A DNA stretch of 64,000 nt from Myrica gale (Eukaryota > Streptophyta > Magnoliopsida > Fagales > Myricaceae), in contig OZ005612.1 of the NCBI GenBank assembly GCA_963930655.1, forward strand, positions 18,481,001 to 18,545,000, written 5' to 3'. Below, piece by piece: positions 1 to 13,313 of the stretch (the stretch's first letter is position 1; every line of letters begins with the position of its first letter). The position numbers and the translations under genes were made by a program. The notes under the pieces were generated by a model that did not search any database, was not told the DNA's origin, and was given only the letters and a program-made list of their open reading frames with translations.

Positions 1-643
1 TTCTTAAGGGTGATCAGACATTCAGACCTACTTTGAGATTAATCCAGCATGTGGAGTACGGCTTCAGGGCTTGACCCTGACGTCAAGCATACCACTGGAT
101 GAGTACCACAATCAATTTGTCATTGTTCTTCTGTCAAGTGATCAGTCAAATGGGAAAATCATATAATTCAGAAGCCTGAATTAGATACCAGCACTGTTTC
201 CCAACTCAATACACAAATCGAAGTGAGATCGGAGTGAGAATACAAAGCATTTCGGCTGTTTAGACATTGGCTAGCGGCGTTCCCTGCTCGGTAATTCTCT
301 ATAAGCCAAAGATCTTACGTAGTTGCTGATCAATGGAGGAAGAGAAACCACCGAGCATAAAAGCAACAATTATTTGATCATATTCCCCCAATCGCAGCAA
401 ACAAAACATGGACTTCGACATCTCAAAGAAAACATTGATACTTGGCTGTAACAAGAAACTCGAGATTCAAAACAATTTTATATCATAAGTTATTTTATGT
501 CCCACTCAATCACATTGAAAAAAGAAAATTAAATGAAAACAAAAAATGGAACCAAAACCGCAAGGCAACGACATGAAAGCTCTGAACCGCATTGAGGCTA
601 AGTTAGGAGCAACGACCGACTTCTTCATGTAAGTAGCCGAGGC
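1..643. other. Intergenic / 3' flank of SPB1-like gene
   Basis: AT-rich DNA downstream of the stop of the minus-strand SPB1-like gene. The part nearest 643 is presumably its 3' UTR. No coding sequence or repeat is recognised here. Confidence 0.5.
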
Positions 644-3600
644 TCAATCATGCATGCCCATCTTTTTTCCTTTGTTCCCCTTTTTGGCTTTCTTTGTCGA
701 AGGTTTCTGAGATCCTTTACCCTTCTGAGCCTTTACGTTCTTTCCCTTCCCGCCTTTCCCTTGCTTACCCATGCCACGGGATCTTGCATCTTTTTTCATC
801 CGTCTATCAACCAGGACTTTCCCCTTGCCGGCCCTCACTTGAACTCCTTTCTTTGCAACCACAACTTCCTTCTTAGGCCTTTGGGGAATAGCTTTCTTAT
901 ATAGTTGTTCAATTTGCTTCCTCTTCGAGCGATCATTGATGTCTGCTTGGTCTGATATAATGTTCGCCTTCTTACGAACCTTCTCAAGCTTCCTCTGGGC
1001 AACGCGCTTCTTCCGGGCTTTGGCCTCAGCCACTTTCTTTGCAGGCCGGGCATCAATTTCTTTGAATTGAGCTCTCATTGCAGCAATCTCCTCCTTGGTC
1101 ACCGGCTTAATTGGTTGGCGGTGCCTCCTTTCCTCTTCCAAAAACCATTTGGGCAAGCCATCATCGTGAAACATGTACTTATTGTAAGCATCATCCAGTA
1201 ACTGCTCCCTTTGCTTCTTCCGCAGCATCTTCTTCGCACAGGCCAATATCTCAGCCTTTGTATTGACATCTTCATCCTCTGACTCATCAGAGGATGAGTC
1301 ATCACTTGAATCTGTTGCTGGGGTAGGGACAACTTCAAAATAGTCATCTGCCTTAGAAACTTGAGGGTGATCAGACCCAGCAGTGCGGTTTGCCAAAGTT
1401 GCCTTAGCCTTGTTTTGGATGGAAAGTTTCTCCTCCTGCCTCTCGACCTGCATTTCACTATCATCCTTCTCCAGATCTCCCTCTTCTACAGCTTCAGCAA
1501 AGATATCCTGGCTGAACCACTTGTTTGTAATTTCCTCTTGAGTTGGCACCTCTTCATCAATTGGTACCATGAGAGGATTCTTCTCTTGATGACCCTGATC
1601 TCTGTCCGAATCGTAATCGGACTGCACATTATCATCCCCATCACCATCACCTTCCTGCACAGCAAAAATGAGAACCAAACCTGTCAGCGCAAACAATCGT
1701 GCAACAGAAGTTCTCTCTTGATCCCACATATTTGCACTTCCATGACAAAACAGGTTAGCACGCATTTGAAGGGTCCAAGATCTTTACGGGAATCAGAAAC
1801 TGAAACAAGGTGAAAAATGATGATTTCCACGGATCTCCACACAATACAAGAGCTCTATACCTCTAAAAGTTTTGCATCATCGGAATAGGCTTGTTTTGCA
1901 CGCTTCCGCTGCTTTGTACTTCCCTCCTTTCTTGCCACAAATCGTTCATAGGCCTGCTCAAGAAACTCTTCCATTTGTTCATCATACCTATATCACAATA
2001 TGTCATTTAGTTAAAGATATTACAACACCACAGACTGTCATCAACTTAGAATCAGTTATAGGACAAATAACCTTCTGCGTTCTTCATCAGAGTCGATATC
2101 ACTGGATGAATGCTCTTGGGTTACATAACGGGTTTTCTCATTTACAGGATATCTCTCACCTCCATTTTCATCATCAAATTCAGAGGAGTCCACTGCTGCC
2201 AAGTCTTTCTTACCCTGAGAACCATCAAACGGCCACCATGATGTAGCTTTCAGAGAGTTGGAGATTTTTGCATTCAGTTTTATTTATCTCGTGTTCTTTA
2301 GTTTTTTTTATAAGTAAGCCAATCTTATTAAAGAGAAGAAAAACAAAGAACAAGAAGAGGACTGTAGTCGGGGACATGTTCTTTAGTTTTTTATCCCACC
2401 AATTTAATGTCAAGACATTAGGAAGATACTAAAACTGTCATAACCATTCATTAAACTCAAAAGAGGAGAAACAAGGTCCTAAGGGTGGCTTGAGACATCA
2501 TCTCGGAGACCAGAAATTCAATTCCCTGCTTCTAATACCTATGCAAGGAAAGAAGGAAAAGTGCAAGGAAAGAAGAAAAAGGACGGGGACAGGAGGAACG
2601 TAGTCATGTGATCACATACCTTGATGGACGAAAGAGAAAATAACTCGTGATCAACATAACCATCTTCCATTGCATCAATCTGCATACCAGTTGCCTTCCG
2701 CGCCTTGTCCTGTACAATTTGAACAAAGTAAAGCAAGAGCTCAGCTAGGTGATTGCCTAGTTGCGAGGCAATGAGCATTCAATGACTCTTGATTAAAATG
2801 TACTAAACAATAAACAAATTTTAGTCACCTTTAAAACCAGATTAAAATGCCTTGGTATTGCATATTTAGAGCAGTTTATGAGTTAGGAACAACAAAAAGT
2901 GTTAGGGATTTCTGGTACATGCAGTCCAGAAGATGCTACCCAAAAAGAAAAATTAAAACTCCAGAAGGTAGAAGGAAAAAGACAATTAATTTTATTCTGA
3001 AGCAGATAAAAGCCGTTGCAAAACCACCATGGTTAAGATCTTTTGTTCTCGACAAGATAAAATGTTGTACCATACAAGTTCCCAAATCAAACAAAAGTCC
3101 AAATAAAGCTTATTTTCAAATCATTGTAGCTTTTCCAAGAACGTATTTGTATCTGTAAAATCAACTCTGATTGGCATTTCATCTATTTAATTTGTTTAGC
3201 AGAGATTATTGTAAATACCATGTTACAACAAGTTAAGTAAAAGCTCAACTGCCAAAGCAGTTATCATATCCTAAAACCACACCTTAGCTCGTCTTTTTAC
3301 GAGAAGCTTTTTTGCTCTTTTCTTCTTGCGCTCCATAGCATACGTCAGCTCCTCCATTTCATTGAGTATTCTATCATCTTCATCCTCCTTATTCTCACTT
3401 ACAACATCTGTGCTAGTAGTTGACTTGGCCTTTTGTGTAGGAGATAGGGCCTTTCTTATGTGCAGCCGCCACCTACATCCGGACAAAAACATGGCAACAT
3501 ATTACTCAAAATCGAGTAACCATTCTCTTTGAAAGAAAGAAGCAAAAGCAACAAATGCTGCAAATTTAAAATAAAAGCAAGAAACGACATTATGCTAAAC

Positions 3601-5279
3601 AAACAGATATAAGGACGTACAAATTTATTAGAAGAAAAATTAAAGAACGCAGCTTACTTCAACAAATGTTTGAAGTCTTGCTTGCCCAGAACACGCAGAT
3701 CATCACAAAGAGTTCTGACCTGACAGACAGTTGCACTTGAATTAGTTGAAACTCCTAAAAGCATTCTATACTGTCATCGAAACTACTTACAGCATTACTT
3801 GACCATAAAGCTTTTCTAGAATGATGAGACAAGATAAATATTACCTCTTCCGTTGTCAACATGTGATCCTTAATGGGAAAACTAGCTGGATCATCAAAGG
3901 CTATAGAAGTAACTGAACCAAGGATCTCAAGAGGAGCATCAGACCAAATGAAATCAGCAGCTGAGGACACTTTTCTTAAAATCGTATCTCCATCCTCATA
4001 CCTGTATTAGAGTCTAATTAGTAAAAACACCAACACACACTGCAATTGTATTTCCTTTTAGACAATAACAACACACATACCTTAACAAACACAGAAAAAT
4101 ACTTCAACCATGTTAAATTGTAATACATGCGGCTTTTTTTCTATACAGAAGAGTTCATGCGCATTATCAATTCTTAACAATATGAGGTATTACACTGATT
4201 TCCAAGAAGAAACACGTAACATTGTTAATGTGATTGTCTCAGGAAGATGACAAATTTAATCAAACCAAAAGTTAAAGAAGGTTTACCCATCGCGGTGTCT
4301 CTTTTGCTTCGTTCCTCTAAGCACATCCACTACCTACATCATGATTCATCCAATGAAAACAATGACACGACAGTACTCAATACTAACAAATGAAAATGTA
4401 ACTAAGAGAAGTCATTTTACTGTGAGTTACATATCGTTTACCTTCCGCTGTGGTTCAGTGGATCCCTGAAATAAATGCTTCACATCAAGAAGACGTGGAT
4501 CAATCTTTGCAGGGGCTTTGTACTTGAGACCCAAAACATATATCTCTGCAGATGCTGAACGACTAGCTGCTGGCTTATCCACCTCAACCTTTTCAAATAA
4601 CTGCAAAGCAAATTCCAACATGAGGAAAAAGAAATTCAGCATTGTTTACATTCCAGCAAGATCCCTCAATAAAGAAGCAGAAGATCACCTGCTTGAGGCA
4701 GTAGAGGACAGAACTGTAGTCTTGTGACCTGAAAACCTAATACAAGAGAGAAAATAAGCAAACAATCAAAAGCTCAAAAGTTCAAAACCAAATCAAACTC
4801 CTTACTTTGGTGACAAAAGTTCCCTTGGGAGACAAGAACTGCGTGGCCAACTTGACGGCATCGATAACTAGGGCGTTCTGGCTCATGGCCTCCTGGGCCC
4901 AGGCGCCACCGACATTAGGTGAGCCGTCGTGCAAGACCAAATCGAAGGTGACGCATCCGTGTTGCGCCATGAGGCTCTTGATGCGGGACCTGCACTCCGG
5001 CTTGGTAATGTCCTGCTCGATGGCGAGGGCGCCGCGGATGGGCGCGATGGGGACGAGGTCGACGCCGAGGACGAGGCTGCTGACGGGGACACGCTGCACC
5101 GCCACCTGCATCCAGCCGCCAGGGGCAGCACAGAGGTCGAGGACCGAGTGGGCGGAACGGAGGAGGCCGAACTTGGAGTCCAGCTGGACCAGCTTCCATG
5201 AGGCTCGGGACCGGTAGCCATGCTCTTTGGCTAAGCGGTAGTACTTGTCCAAGCGATGTTTTCCCTTGACCTTTCCCAT
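644..5279 (-). CDS. SPB1: SPB1-type AdoMet-dependent rRNA methyltransferase (FtsJ family), 11 exons
   Basis: Nucleolar 2'-O-ribose methyltransferase family needed for 60S ribosome maturation (known from yeast Spb1). Exons on the minus strand: 5279-4806, 4736-4689, 4600-4442, 4333-4287, 4001-3845, 3719-3658, 3472-3283, 2709-2620, 2214-2072, 1987-1861, 1654-644. They join in frame to 835 aa, close to the usual plant length. Exon 1 carries the FtsJ domain: start MGKVKGKHRLDKYY, the S-adenosylmethionine motif VLDLCAAPGGW, then DLVLHDGSPNVGG with the catalytic Asp, and GTFVTK ending at the splice with the catalytic Lys. The middle is the DUF3381-type region (AEIYVLGLKYKAP, ADFIWSDAPLEILGS). The last exon is the Spb1_C domain (AEILACAKKMLRKKQRE, NARPAKKVAEAKARKK-like) with a Lys-rich nucleolar-type tail. 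All splice borders are GT-AG. The gene looks intact. The GC-rich exon 1 contrasts with AT-rich introns. Confidence 0.93.
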
Positions 5280-5626
5280 AGGGTTCCGTTTTCCTGAATT
5301 TGGTGTTTTAGGGTTCTGGGAGGGTTTAGAGGTTCAGAGTATAAATTAGAGGTTCAGGGCCTAATTGTCGAAATCTTTACCTCGAGGCCTCTTTGCATTG
5401 AATACAACAGGGCCTATGATGCAATTAAGCTTAAATTTTTTTTGGATAAGTAATATAATTCATAAATCTCCGGTGGATGCATGAAAATGAGAGAGAAGGG
5501 GGCCAAAAAAAAGGCCCAAAGAGAAATGAAAAAAAGGCCCAAAGAGAAATGAAACAAAAAATATATTCCAACAAAATATAATAAAAATTTCAGATGTTTT
5601 TTCTTTGATAGGCAAAAGCTCGGGCT
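5280..5626. other. Intergenic, 5' flank of SPB1-like gene
   Basis: Presumed promoter and 5' leader of the minus-strand SPB1-like gene. Near 5500-5560 a short block (GGCCCAAAGAGAAATGAAA) occurs twice in tandem. No coding sequence is seen. Confidence 0.4.
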
Positions 5627-5634
5627 CTAACTAG

Positions 5635-7259
5635 TAGGGCTAGCACTAGATTTTCAGTACTCGGCCTAATCAGTGTCGGTGTAGGTTTCGTTTTTTTTAA
5701 ATCGGAGTTTTTCCCAGTTCCCGATTTACCTGCCAACGGGTTCTCGAGTACCGGGAAACTAAGTTTTTTTTTAGTTTTTTAGTTTAGTTTCTACTTGATA
5801 ATTTGCTAGTTCCTCAAATTTGCACGTTGTATTTTTTTCATCTGTTACTGCTTTTATATATGAAGAAATGGAGGATGTATACTAAACTTTGCAGTTTGGG
5901 CCTTAGGCAACAACAATTTTCACTTAACTAAGCTAAATATGGGTATTATGCTTAGGAGTTAGGTGAAGTGATTGGATTCTAAAAAAGGCAAGCAGAATGA
6001 AATATGACTGCACTTCCATTCTTTCATATCCCTAAGTTTTATTAGCAACCAAGAGTGTAGTTTTGTGCTTCTTTCTGTAAATAACCCCCTGCGTTTTTTT
6101 TTTCATTTTAATTTGAAAATCAAGAGTGGTTAGTCCTTGGTAGATCTAGATCTACAAAGTTCTTGATTCACGGGGCTGAGTTAGGTTGACAGCGACCTCA
6201 TTAACTTCAAAGTTTTTGTTGTTGTTTATGTTGTTGTTGTTCTTCTTCTTCTCGGTAAACTTTTGTGTGTCTTAATTTATTTATGATATGCAATCATTTC
6301 AAACCTCCATCTTGTGGGGTAGATAGTTGAGAAGTAAAAGTGTGATTAACTTGATGATGGTGACTTGTGTTTTCCACCAATATGTGAGGCCGTCAAATGG
6401 ATGTTCATCTTTACAACTCAAAAGTGCCTTATAATTTACCATTTTGAGTTGCTAGACAAATCAAGCCCTTCAATCTTTAGTTGATCACTAATTATGTCAC
6501 ATAGGAGGAAATGAAGAAATAGAAGAATCGATATGGTTTGTAGTTATCATCTGATCACAAATCAAATAATGTTTGATAGGGTTGGTTATATTTCTTTCAT
6601 GATTGTTGTTGTTTTAGGTATTAGCTTAAGAAGTTTTCTAGATCTTATTTTGAGTCAAATTCAACATTGATTTCATCATTCTCAATTAAACTTCTTGATT
6701 GGGGGGAAGAGGGCCACATGTCAGAGGCTGAAATTGCTTCTCTTAGAGCAGCTTTTACATAAGAGGTTGTCGTTTGGCACAAGCTTGACCATCCTAATGT
6801 AACAAAGGTAATAGTTTCTACTTGCAATAGCTTGGTGTATTAAATATAACTTGGTGAATTTAAATATATTGTGTAGAGTTACCCATCTTGGCGACGGAGA
6901 TCGATGAGTAGGGGTTTTGAAGGAGTTACCCATCTTTATGATATTATTACAGTTACGTCTCTATTACTTTGGACTTTAAATTCTCATATTATCTTTTAAG
7001 ATGATATTTAATTGTATTGATTTTGGATTTCATTAGTTTAGATTTTATTGATATGTGATTAATGGACCAAAAGAAAAAAGAATACATTGGGTCAAGTGCG
7101 TAAAATGCTAAAAAAATGGCTTACTATGAATGTAGGATAACTGGAAACTGACACTGCTAAGAGCTGATTTTTGCCCTTAACAGTGTAGGTGTAGGTGACA
7201 ATTATTTAAAAATCGGCCTACCTAGTGTAGGTGCCGTACTCCGAGATTGTACAACCCTA
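5635..7259. mobile_element. Non-autonomous hAT-type DNA transposon with 8-bp TSD CTAACTAG
   Basis: The element is flanked by perfect 8-bp direct repeats CTAACTAG at 5627-5634 and 7260-7267. Its ends are inverted and begin TAGGG (left TAGGGCTAGCAC, right read inward TAGGGTTGTACA), the pattern of plant hAT elements. Both ends share a subterminal GTGTAGGT-type motif. No transposase is recognisable, so it is non-autonomous. It encloses a kinase exon fragment at 6688-6807, listed separately. Confidence 0.75.
6688..6807 (+). pseudogene. Captured exon of a Raf-like protein kinase inside the hAT element
   Basis: Forty codons read in one frame: KLLDWGEEGHMSEAEIASLR, then AAFT, a TAA stop, then EVVVWHKLDHPNVTK. 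This is the kinase subdomain II-III region of plant Raf-like MAPKKK-related kinases of the At5g50000/At3g01490 type, where the stop position is normally Gln (CAA to TAA). The fragment ends at AAAG followed by GTAATA, which fits the natural exon end after NVTK. No other kinase domain parts were found in the element. It is non-functional as a kinase; it was probably captured by the transposon. Confidence 0.8.
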
Positions 7260-7602
7260 CTAACTAGTGGTAGCTTATGTGGCAATGGAGGGTGTTGAGG
7301 GGGTATGGGTTTCGCAGGTTCAAATGCGCACAGAATTTGCCACTTAAATAGGGTCCATTGAATAAGTGTCCGAATTTTCCTGAAAAAAGAAACAAAAACC
7401 AAGGTCTTGCCGTCTTGCCTTCATGATTAATACTACATTCTGAGGGGTCAGATTAAAATATTCATTCTCACCATTGTGGTCTGAAATGGAGCTTACATAT
7501 TTTCAGCAATAACATTTTTTCTAGGGTCTTCAGAAAAAAAAATCGATTCATTGCAACTGTCGTTTGGTAGCTGTAATTGCATTAAATCATTGATTATAAT
7601 TT

Positions 7603-7802
7603 TTTTTTATGACGAGAAAATTCTCCAAAGTCGGACCCTTTTGGCCCAACCCTGAAGTACAAACCCTGGCCTTCTGGACCGACCCCACAACCCAGGGAAC
7701 GGGTAAGTCAAGGGCGATAATGAGGGTGTTGGGGCTCGAACTTTGAGCATGTTAGAACCCAAGCCGAAGCCTTACCACCACACCAAACCCTTTGGGGGTC
7801 AT
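7603..7802 (-). mobile_element. tRNA-derived SINE with 13-bp TSD
   Basis: Direct repeats TTGATTATAATTT at 7590-7602 and 7803-7815 flank the element. The + strand starts with a T run, that is, a minus-strand poly(A) tail. At the opposite end, read on the minus strand, come a box A-like TGGTGGTAAGGCTT and a box B-like AGTTCGAGCCCC, as expected for a pol III-driven tRNA-derived SINE. Confidence 0.75.
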
Positions 7803-7815
7803 TTGATTATAATTT

Positions 7816-8518
7816 ATGAAACAGATCACATTTCATACCTGAATCCGATCGGAGTACAAAGCTAAACACGGGACCGACCGACCTAGCGGCTAGTACAAGT
7901 GATGCATAGTTGCTGCTGCAATATTCCTGTTACCGACCACAGCAACATTTTGTAAACACCCCCACACCCCCCCCCCCCCCCCTTCCTTTTCTACAGATAA
8001 GCATAAAGAAGCAGAATAAAACAAAAAGGAGCGGACAAAAGAACGAATTAGTGTGGGTCCCCCGTGGAAATGCTGCAGGAAGTTCATGATTGCTGGAAAG
8101 AGGGATACTTCCCGTGGAGGGGGAGGAGCGGCCCAGCGAGCACGACAGTGAGCGCAGGAGTCCACTCGCCAAACATTCATTAGCACAGCTGCACAGAAAT
8201 CTACTATCAATAATAAAGGAGACTATGCCACTGGAATGTTCTGCATGAGGCAGATACATTGAAAGTATTCAAAAGCACAATTGAATCCTAGTGTGTGTAA
8301 ACAATAATGTTCCCTTGAAACATCAACATTTCTTCTGGCATCATAAAAAGACAACAGGATTGAACTTTAAATTTGTGACTGCATATTACAATCCATAACA
8401 TGGTACATGTCCAAAGTAAAAACTTCTGCTATCCTAAATCTTCGCATTCTTTTTAGCATTTTTTTTCTGGGCCATCTGGTAAATTCATATTTGCTCTAAT
8501 CATAAATTTCGAGGAGCT
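7816..8518. other. Intergenic, 3' flank of RER1; poly-C tract
   Basis: Contains a C homopolymer-rich tract near 7961-7982 and otherwise no recognised gene. The part nearest 8518 is probably the RER1 3' UTR. Confidence 0.4.
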
Positions 8519-10890
8519 TCAGTCCCCACGGGAGCCGCTACTACTTGAAGAAGGCTTCTTGCCACCATATCTCTGTCAAAAAGAAAAGTAAATTTTTCAA
8601 TCACCAGAATCAATTACTGGAAAGGTTGCTCATTTGGCAATGGAAGCTAACTGCATTTGAATTCTTTTAGCAGAAACACCAATTAGAGTTGCTTCTACAT
8701 ATATTCTGGCCCAATAGACAAAAACATTTGGAACCATAAGAATCTAACCTGCTTCCCAATGTTGAAAGGAATGTATTTGTATTTGATCATGTGTGCGATT
8801 TGGCGCCTCATTGTAAGGACAAACAGGACGATCCAGTAACAAAGTAAAATAGGCCAGAAGACAGGAACATCAAACATAGAAAAGAAGGTCATGACAAAAG
8901 CGATGCAGAAAGCTTTGGTGAAGGAGTACCTGGAAACATGACAGCAAACAGTAAAAACCTTAACATTTACACAATCTCGTGGTTTTTATTCTTGTGAAAT
9001 AACTGGAAAATAAAAATAAAAATTCAGTCTCAGATCAAATAGTCATCAACGAAGAAAGACAAAATATTTAACCACCACAAGATACATCACAAAAGGGTTC
9101 CAAAGGAAAATACTATCCTTGAATGCATTAAGAGAAAAGACCGGAAGCTATCCCATGATACTGGGGAAGGCTTTTGTAACTGCAAAATTACAGGAATTAC
9201 TAATGCATAATTCCCAGCCAGTATACCCTTGTATTATGCTCACTCACAAGATTGACTTTTTGTACTTGAAATCAAACTGCCAGTTGGTGAGATGAGAGGA
9301 GGTGTACTGGACAAAATTGTAAACACATTCATGACTTACTAAGCTTCTAAGCGATCTTAACAATGGTAACCGAAAAATAAAAAAGAAATGAATAATTTAA
9401 CTACCGCACTAAACAAAGCCATTCAGGTGATCAGAGACCATGTGCCTAGAGAAGAACAAGCAGGGTATCTGGATGTAAATAGAAAAGAATCATGATCAGC
9501 TTGTAAATAACATACCAAACAATTAAATGTAAGGTTTCCCAAAACAAAAGACAGCCCATGATTGACAGTTGACAGACCTGACATAAGCCAAAAAGGGCTT
9601 GACTAAGGCACTCTAGAAGATCAAATTCCACCACACTCCTTGCATTCTAGGAAATTTGGGAGATCTGAAGGTAAAAAGGATGTACAACCCCTAGTATAGG
9701 ACTAACCGTCATACAGAAACAATTATTAATGTTTCAAAATAAACAACCATTCAGTGTACATGTTGTAGAACTTTATGCATTTCCTATGCATCTTCCTCAT
9801 AAAATCAGAGACTGTGAGGTAGGGCAGCTTTGCAGTAGCAAGACAAACATACTTACAGAAGGCAAGGAGATGTATACATGAGTGAAGCACAAGAGCCACC
9901 CTCAGGGAATTAATCTGGGTACTAAGAAACCTAAAAGGCAATTCACCGATATTCTGCTTTTTTGTGTCTTGTTAGTTTTAGATCTGTACCCAACAGGCCT
10001 ATAACCCATGACACCCCCCCCCCCAAAAAAAAAAACCCTTTTTTTTATTGGGGAGATGTAATGCACTTTGAACTGGAGCTTGTTGGCAATTCCCTGATAC
10101 TATCACATCTTCAAAAGCTGGTTTCTATAGTGGATCTTGATTATTTTCCAAGGGGAAAAATGGCTGAGCAAAATTAGAGCTTTTAGAAACAGCCATATGG
10201 TTATACAATTCCATATTTTTTCAAAACTTTCATTTCAGAATCAATGGCCTATTGTTACTTTGCTCACTTTCACATTTCTTTACCTTGAATAATGAGAATA
10301 AAAACATGCCATCCGCACTCTCTGATGAAGAAGAATAAGACATAAAAGTAGCAATTCAAAAGGCATAGAACCCCAACTAAGTAAAGCAAGCTATAAACAA
10401 ATACGAGGATGATAGACAAGCAGTCTACTTTAGAATGTCAGAACCACATCACTTAAAGTGGAAATCACAGAGAAATTAAGAAAATATCTCACACCAAACC
10501 AACCAAAAAGCAGACGATAAGAAAAATCTTCAGTTACCAGAACTTGAACTCCGGAAGCCGGCGAATGAATGGCTTAAATTCATCGGAACCTTTTGTTGGC
10601 AGGAAAGCCCCATCTGAAACTTCCATCTCTGGATCAACCAAAGGCGACAAGAACCCAATCAACAAATTCAGCAGGTAAATCCCCAGGCCATACGAGATTA
10701 TGTAAAACCCTTGAACATAATAAACCCGCAAAATGTAAGTCAAAACTATGAAAACGGTCCCAATCCATCTGTAGACTGTATGAGGAGTCGACTTATCCAG
10801 AAAATACTGGTACCGCCTCCAAATATCTTGCCAAAACTGGTTCACAGGTGCTGCCGCCGCCCCCACACTGTCTCCTCCAACTCCCTCCAT
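8519..10890 (-). CDS. RER1: RER1 protein (Golgi retention/retrieval receptor)
   Basis: RER1 proteins sit in the cis-Golgi membrane and return escaped ER membrane proteins through COPI vesicles (family knowledge). Exons on the minus strand: 10890-10538, 8929-8749, 8572-8519, giving 195 aa in frame. The sequence reads MEGVGGDS, then [16 protein letters not shown], four hydrophobic segments in two pairs ([37 protein letters not shown]; then [31 protein letters not shown]), the conserved [15 protein letters not shown], and [20 protein letters not shown] with a Ser-rich tail. An in-frame ATG nine bases upstream (10899, MKRM) is an alternative start; MEG is preferred by family similarity. A possible 5' leader intron has a donor near 11620. 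Intron 1 is 1.6 kb and has low-complexity C/A/T runs near 10013-10045. Confidence 0.95.
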
Positions 10891-10899
10891 CCGCTTCAA

Positions 10900-12344
10900 C
10901 CTTCACAATACAACAGTAAGTTCCAATAGCTCATAAAAACAAAAAAAAGTAAGCTCCAATCAAAACTGACCGTACCCCATGAAATACATTGGATTTATAA
11001 ATCACAAAGCTTATGCCTCTGTGGGTATACATACAAACAAAGATGCACTACATGCATTTCCATTTATTTGTACTATATAACAGGCCCTAAATGAAGGAAT
11101 ACTTAAACCACATTACAATTTATCTGCATGAAAATGGACAACAACAAAAACCATAATTTGATTAAATTAGTGAACAAATGTAGGAATAGAATGTCCAATT
11201 TGAATCTAGAGACACACAGCCCCCAACTATGCCGCCCCAAGGAAGGGGGGTGGGGAAGAGAGAGAGGAAGTTAAAGAGACAAGAATACCTAAACCAAAAC
11301 TTATCAAAATGGAACACATCAGCAGTAATTATTCCAAAAAATTAAGTAAGATCCGATCGTTTATTTCCTTTTCTCTACCTCTTTCTCGGAAACCAAACAG
11401 AGAGTTAGGGTTAGGGTTCCATACACGAAACAGACAAGTTTCTTTAAGATGTATAAGGTAGATACCACAGCAAACTCAGCGCAAAGATAAAATGCAAGGT
11501 TGAAAAAGGAGAACAAATAAAATCGACAATTACCAACCATAAAGGAGGCCGAAGATCGAAATCCCAAAATAAATGGAGGTTAATCGGGAATGAAAATGTT
11601 GGTTGGGGAAGTTGGGAAGCTGACCTTGGATGACTGTAATTCCGAGCTTAGGGAGCGAAGACAGAAATTGATGTAAGGAAGCGAGAAGTTAGCAGATCTG
11701 CAAGGGGGAAGGCTATCAATTTTTCATTTTCTTTTATTTGGTATAATTTTTCTGCTGTTTTTAAAAAACTTAGGAAGATGCAATTCGTACTATTACGGAC
11801 AGTGACGCGGTTGAACCGTTGAAGGCGGAGTCACCGGGCTGTTGTTACACACATTCTTATTGCCAGCGCCTAGACCGGCGGGTAAATGATTTTGGTGTGC
11901 CTCGTATATTTTCCGTAGACGTCGTGTCGTTTCCTCTTGACTCTCCTCAACGCCATGTCATAATTGTCATTCATTACGAATTATCGGGAAACGTCACGCC
12001 GTGAGTTGAGTCGCTAGTTCTCTACAAACGTCCTGTCGTTTTTTTTTTGACGAGGATGTGCTTATATTCGGTGGAATATTCTCGTTTTGGTTTTATTTGG
12101 GTCTCCCAAATAGGCAGTTCGTATTTTCTTCCGGGTAACTGCAAATAACTAGTTTGATGCTCAAAAATCAATTATTAAAAAGCAAAATATGCTTTCCTAA
12201 AATAATCTTTTGTAATTACTCTTCTTCAGTCGGAAATAAAAAAGATTTAAGATGTCGTGCGAAAGAGCATTTACTAATGTTTTCTTAGGATCGAACGTAT
12301 ACAGATTATTCTTGCGGGAAAGGGGGAGAACAGCCCGAGATTGT
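10900..12344. other. Intergenic; 5' leader and promoter of RER1
   Basis: Upstream region of RER1 on the minus strand. A CCAAG/GTCAGC candidate donor near 11622 suggests a non-coding first exon at about 11622-11720. No open coding region or clear transposon was recognised from 11750 to 12344. Confidence 0.35.
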
Positions 12345-12525
12345 GGGTATGTTTGTTTGTCAAAATTTTAAGAAATATTCTCGAAATTTTGAGAATTTTT
12401 ATTTTATCTAGATTTATTGGGGTTTGTGAAAAGTAGAGTATATATGTATAAAAGTTAAAAATATTGGACTGTATTTGTTTTAGTGGAAATTTTCATGCCC
12501 CAAATTGTTGGGGGAAACAAACATT
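12345..12525. repeat. MITE-like repeat, family A copy 1
   Basis: An AT-rich unit of about 180 bp with inverted GTTTGTTT ends. A diverged second copy lies at 13314-13734, where it is interrupted by another MITE. The two copies align along their whole length (TTAAAGAATATTC-type block, TTTATTGGGGTTTGT, AAAAGTTAA). Confidence 0.6.
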
Positions 12526-13217
12526 ACCTGTGCCACCAGAAGGTAAGCATGCCGCTGTGGCCACTTTCCATCTCTATGTTTTTTTCCCTAAATAAAAATT
12601 TAACTAGCGTAGTAATCTTTTTTTAACGTGATTATAAGAATATTTTCGTTATAGAATATTCAGTTTGAACCACAATTATTATCTATTTGGCGAGCTATCA
12701 CCACAGCACCTGTAAGACCACCAACTAGACACAGCTCATACACTAGACCTAAGGTCATATTTTATTTTTGCAATCAATTTTAACTTATATCTACTCCAAT
12801 TCCTGATCTTAAAGTTAAGGAATTAGTGATGGTACCAATTAAACTACAGTCCCGCTGGCTATTTTCCATGCTCTCGAGGTGAAAGGTAACACATATCTTC
12901 TAATTCACATGGAAAACGATTGAATACTTTTCTTAGGCAAAAGGATCTGAAAATAAAGAGAAGTGTTGGTTTAGAATAATGATGTTGTCTTCTTTTAGCA
13001 AACAAAGTTACAAATATGCGTTTTGTAAAGAAATGAAGACCTCTTAAAGAAAGACAGATGATTTTTGCTTTCATCATCTCGTTTTGTTAGAAAGCTTTTT
13101 TGTTTGACGGGTAGAAAGAGATCGGTCATGAACAATGTTGACAAATATACTAATGGTAGATAATTGTGTTAGTATTTGTATTTTGAAATTGTAGAAAATA
13201 CTCTTAAGTAATCTAGC
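12526..13217. other. Intergenic, AT-rich
   Basis: No gene or clear repeat recognised. Short open frames on the minus strand have no family resemblance. Confidence 0.4.
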
Positions 13218-13313
13218 TAGTGGAAGCAATATTTTTTTTTCTAAGCAAACAAACGTTATTATAAAATAAGACCACCTCAAGGTGGGTCAACAAAGTCCAC
13301 AGGAGAAATAAAT

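Noticed and set aside
4883..5221. Several long frames overlapping SPB1 exon 1
   Set aside because: Shadow frames caused by the high GC content of exon 1; the FtsJ frame is clearly the coding one.
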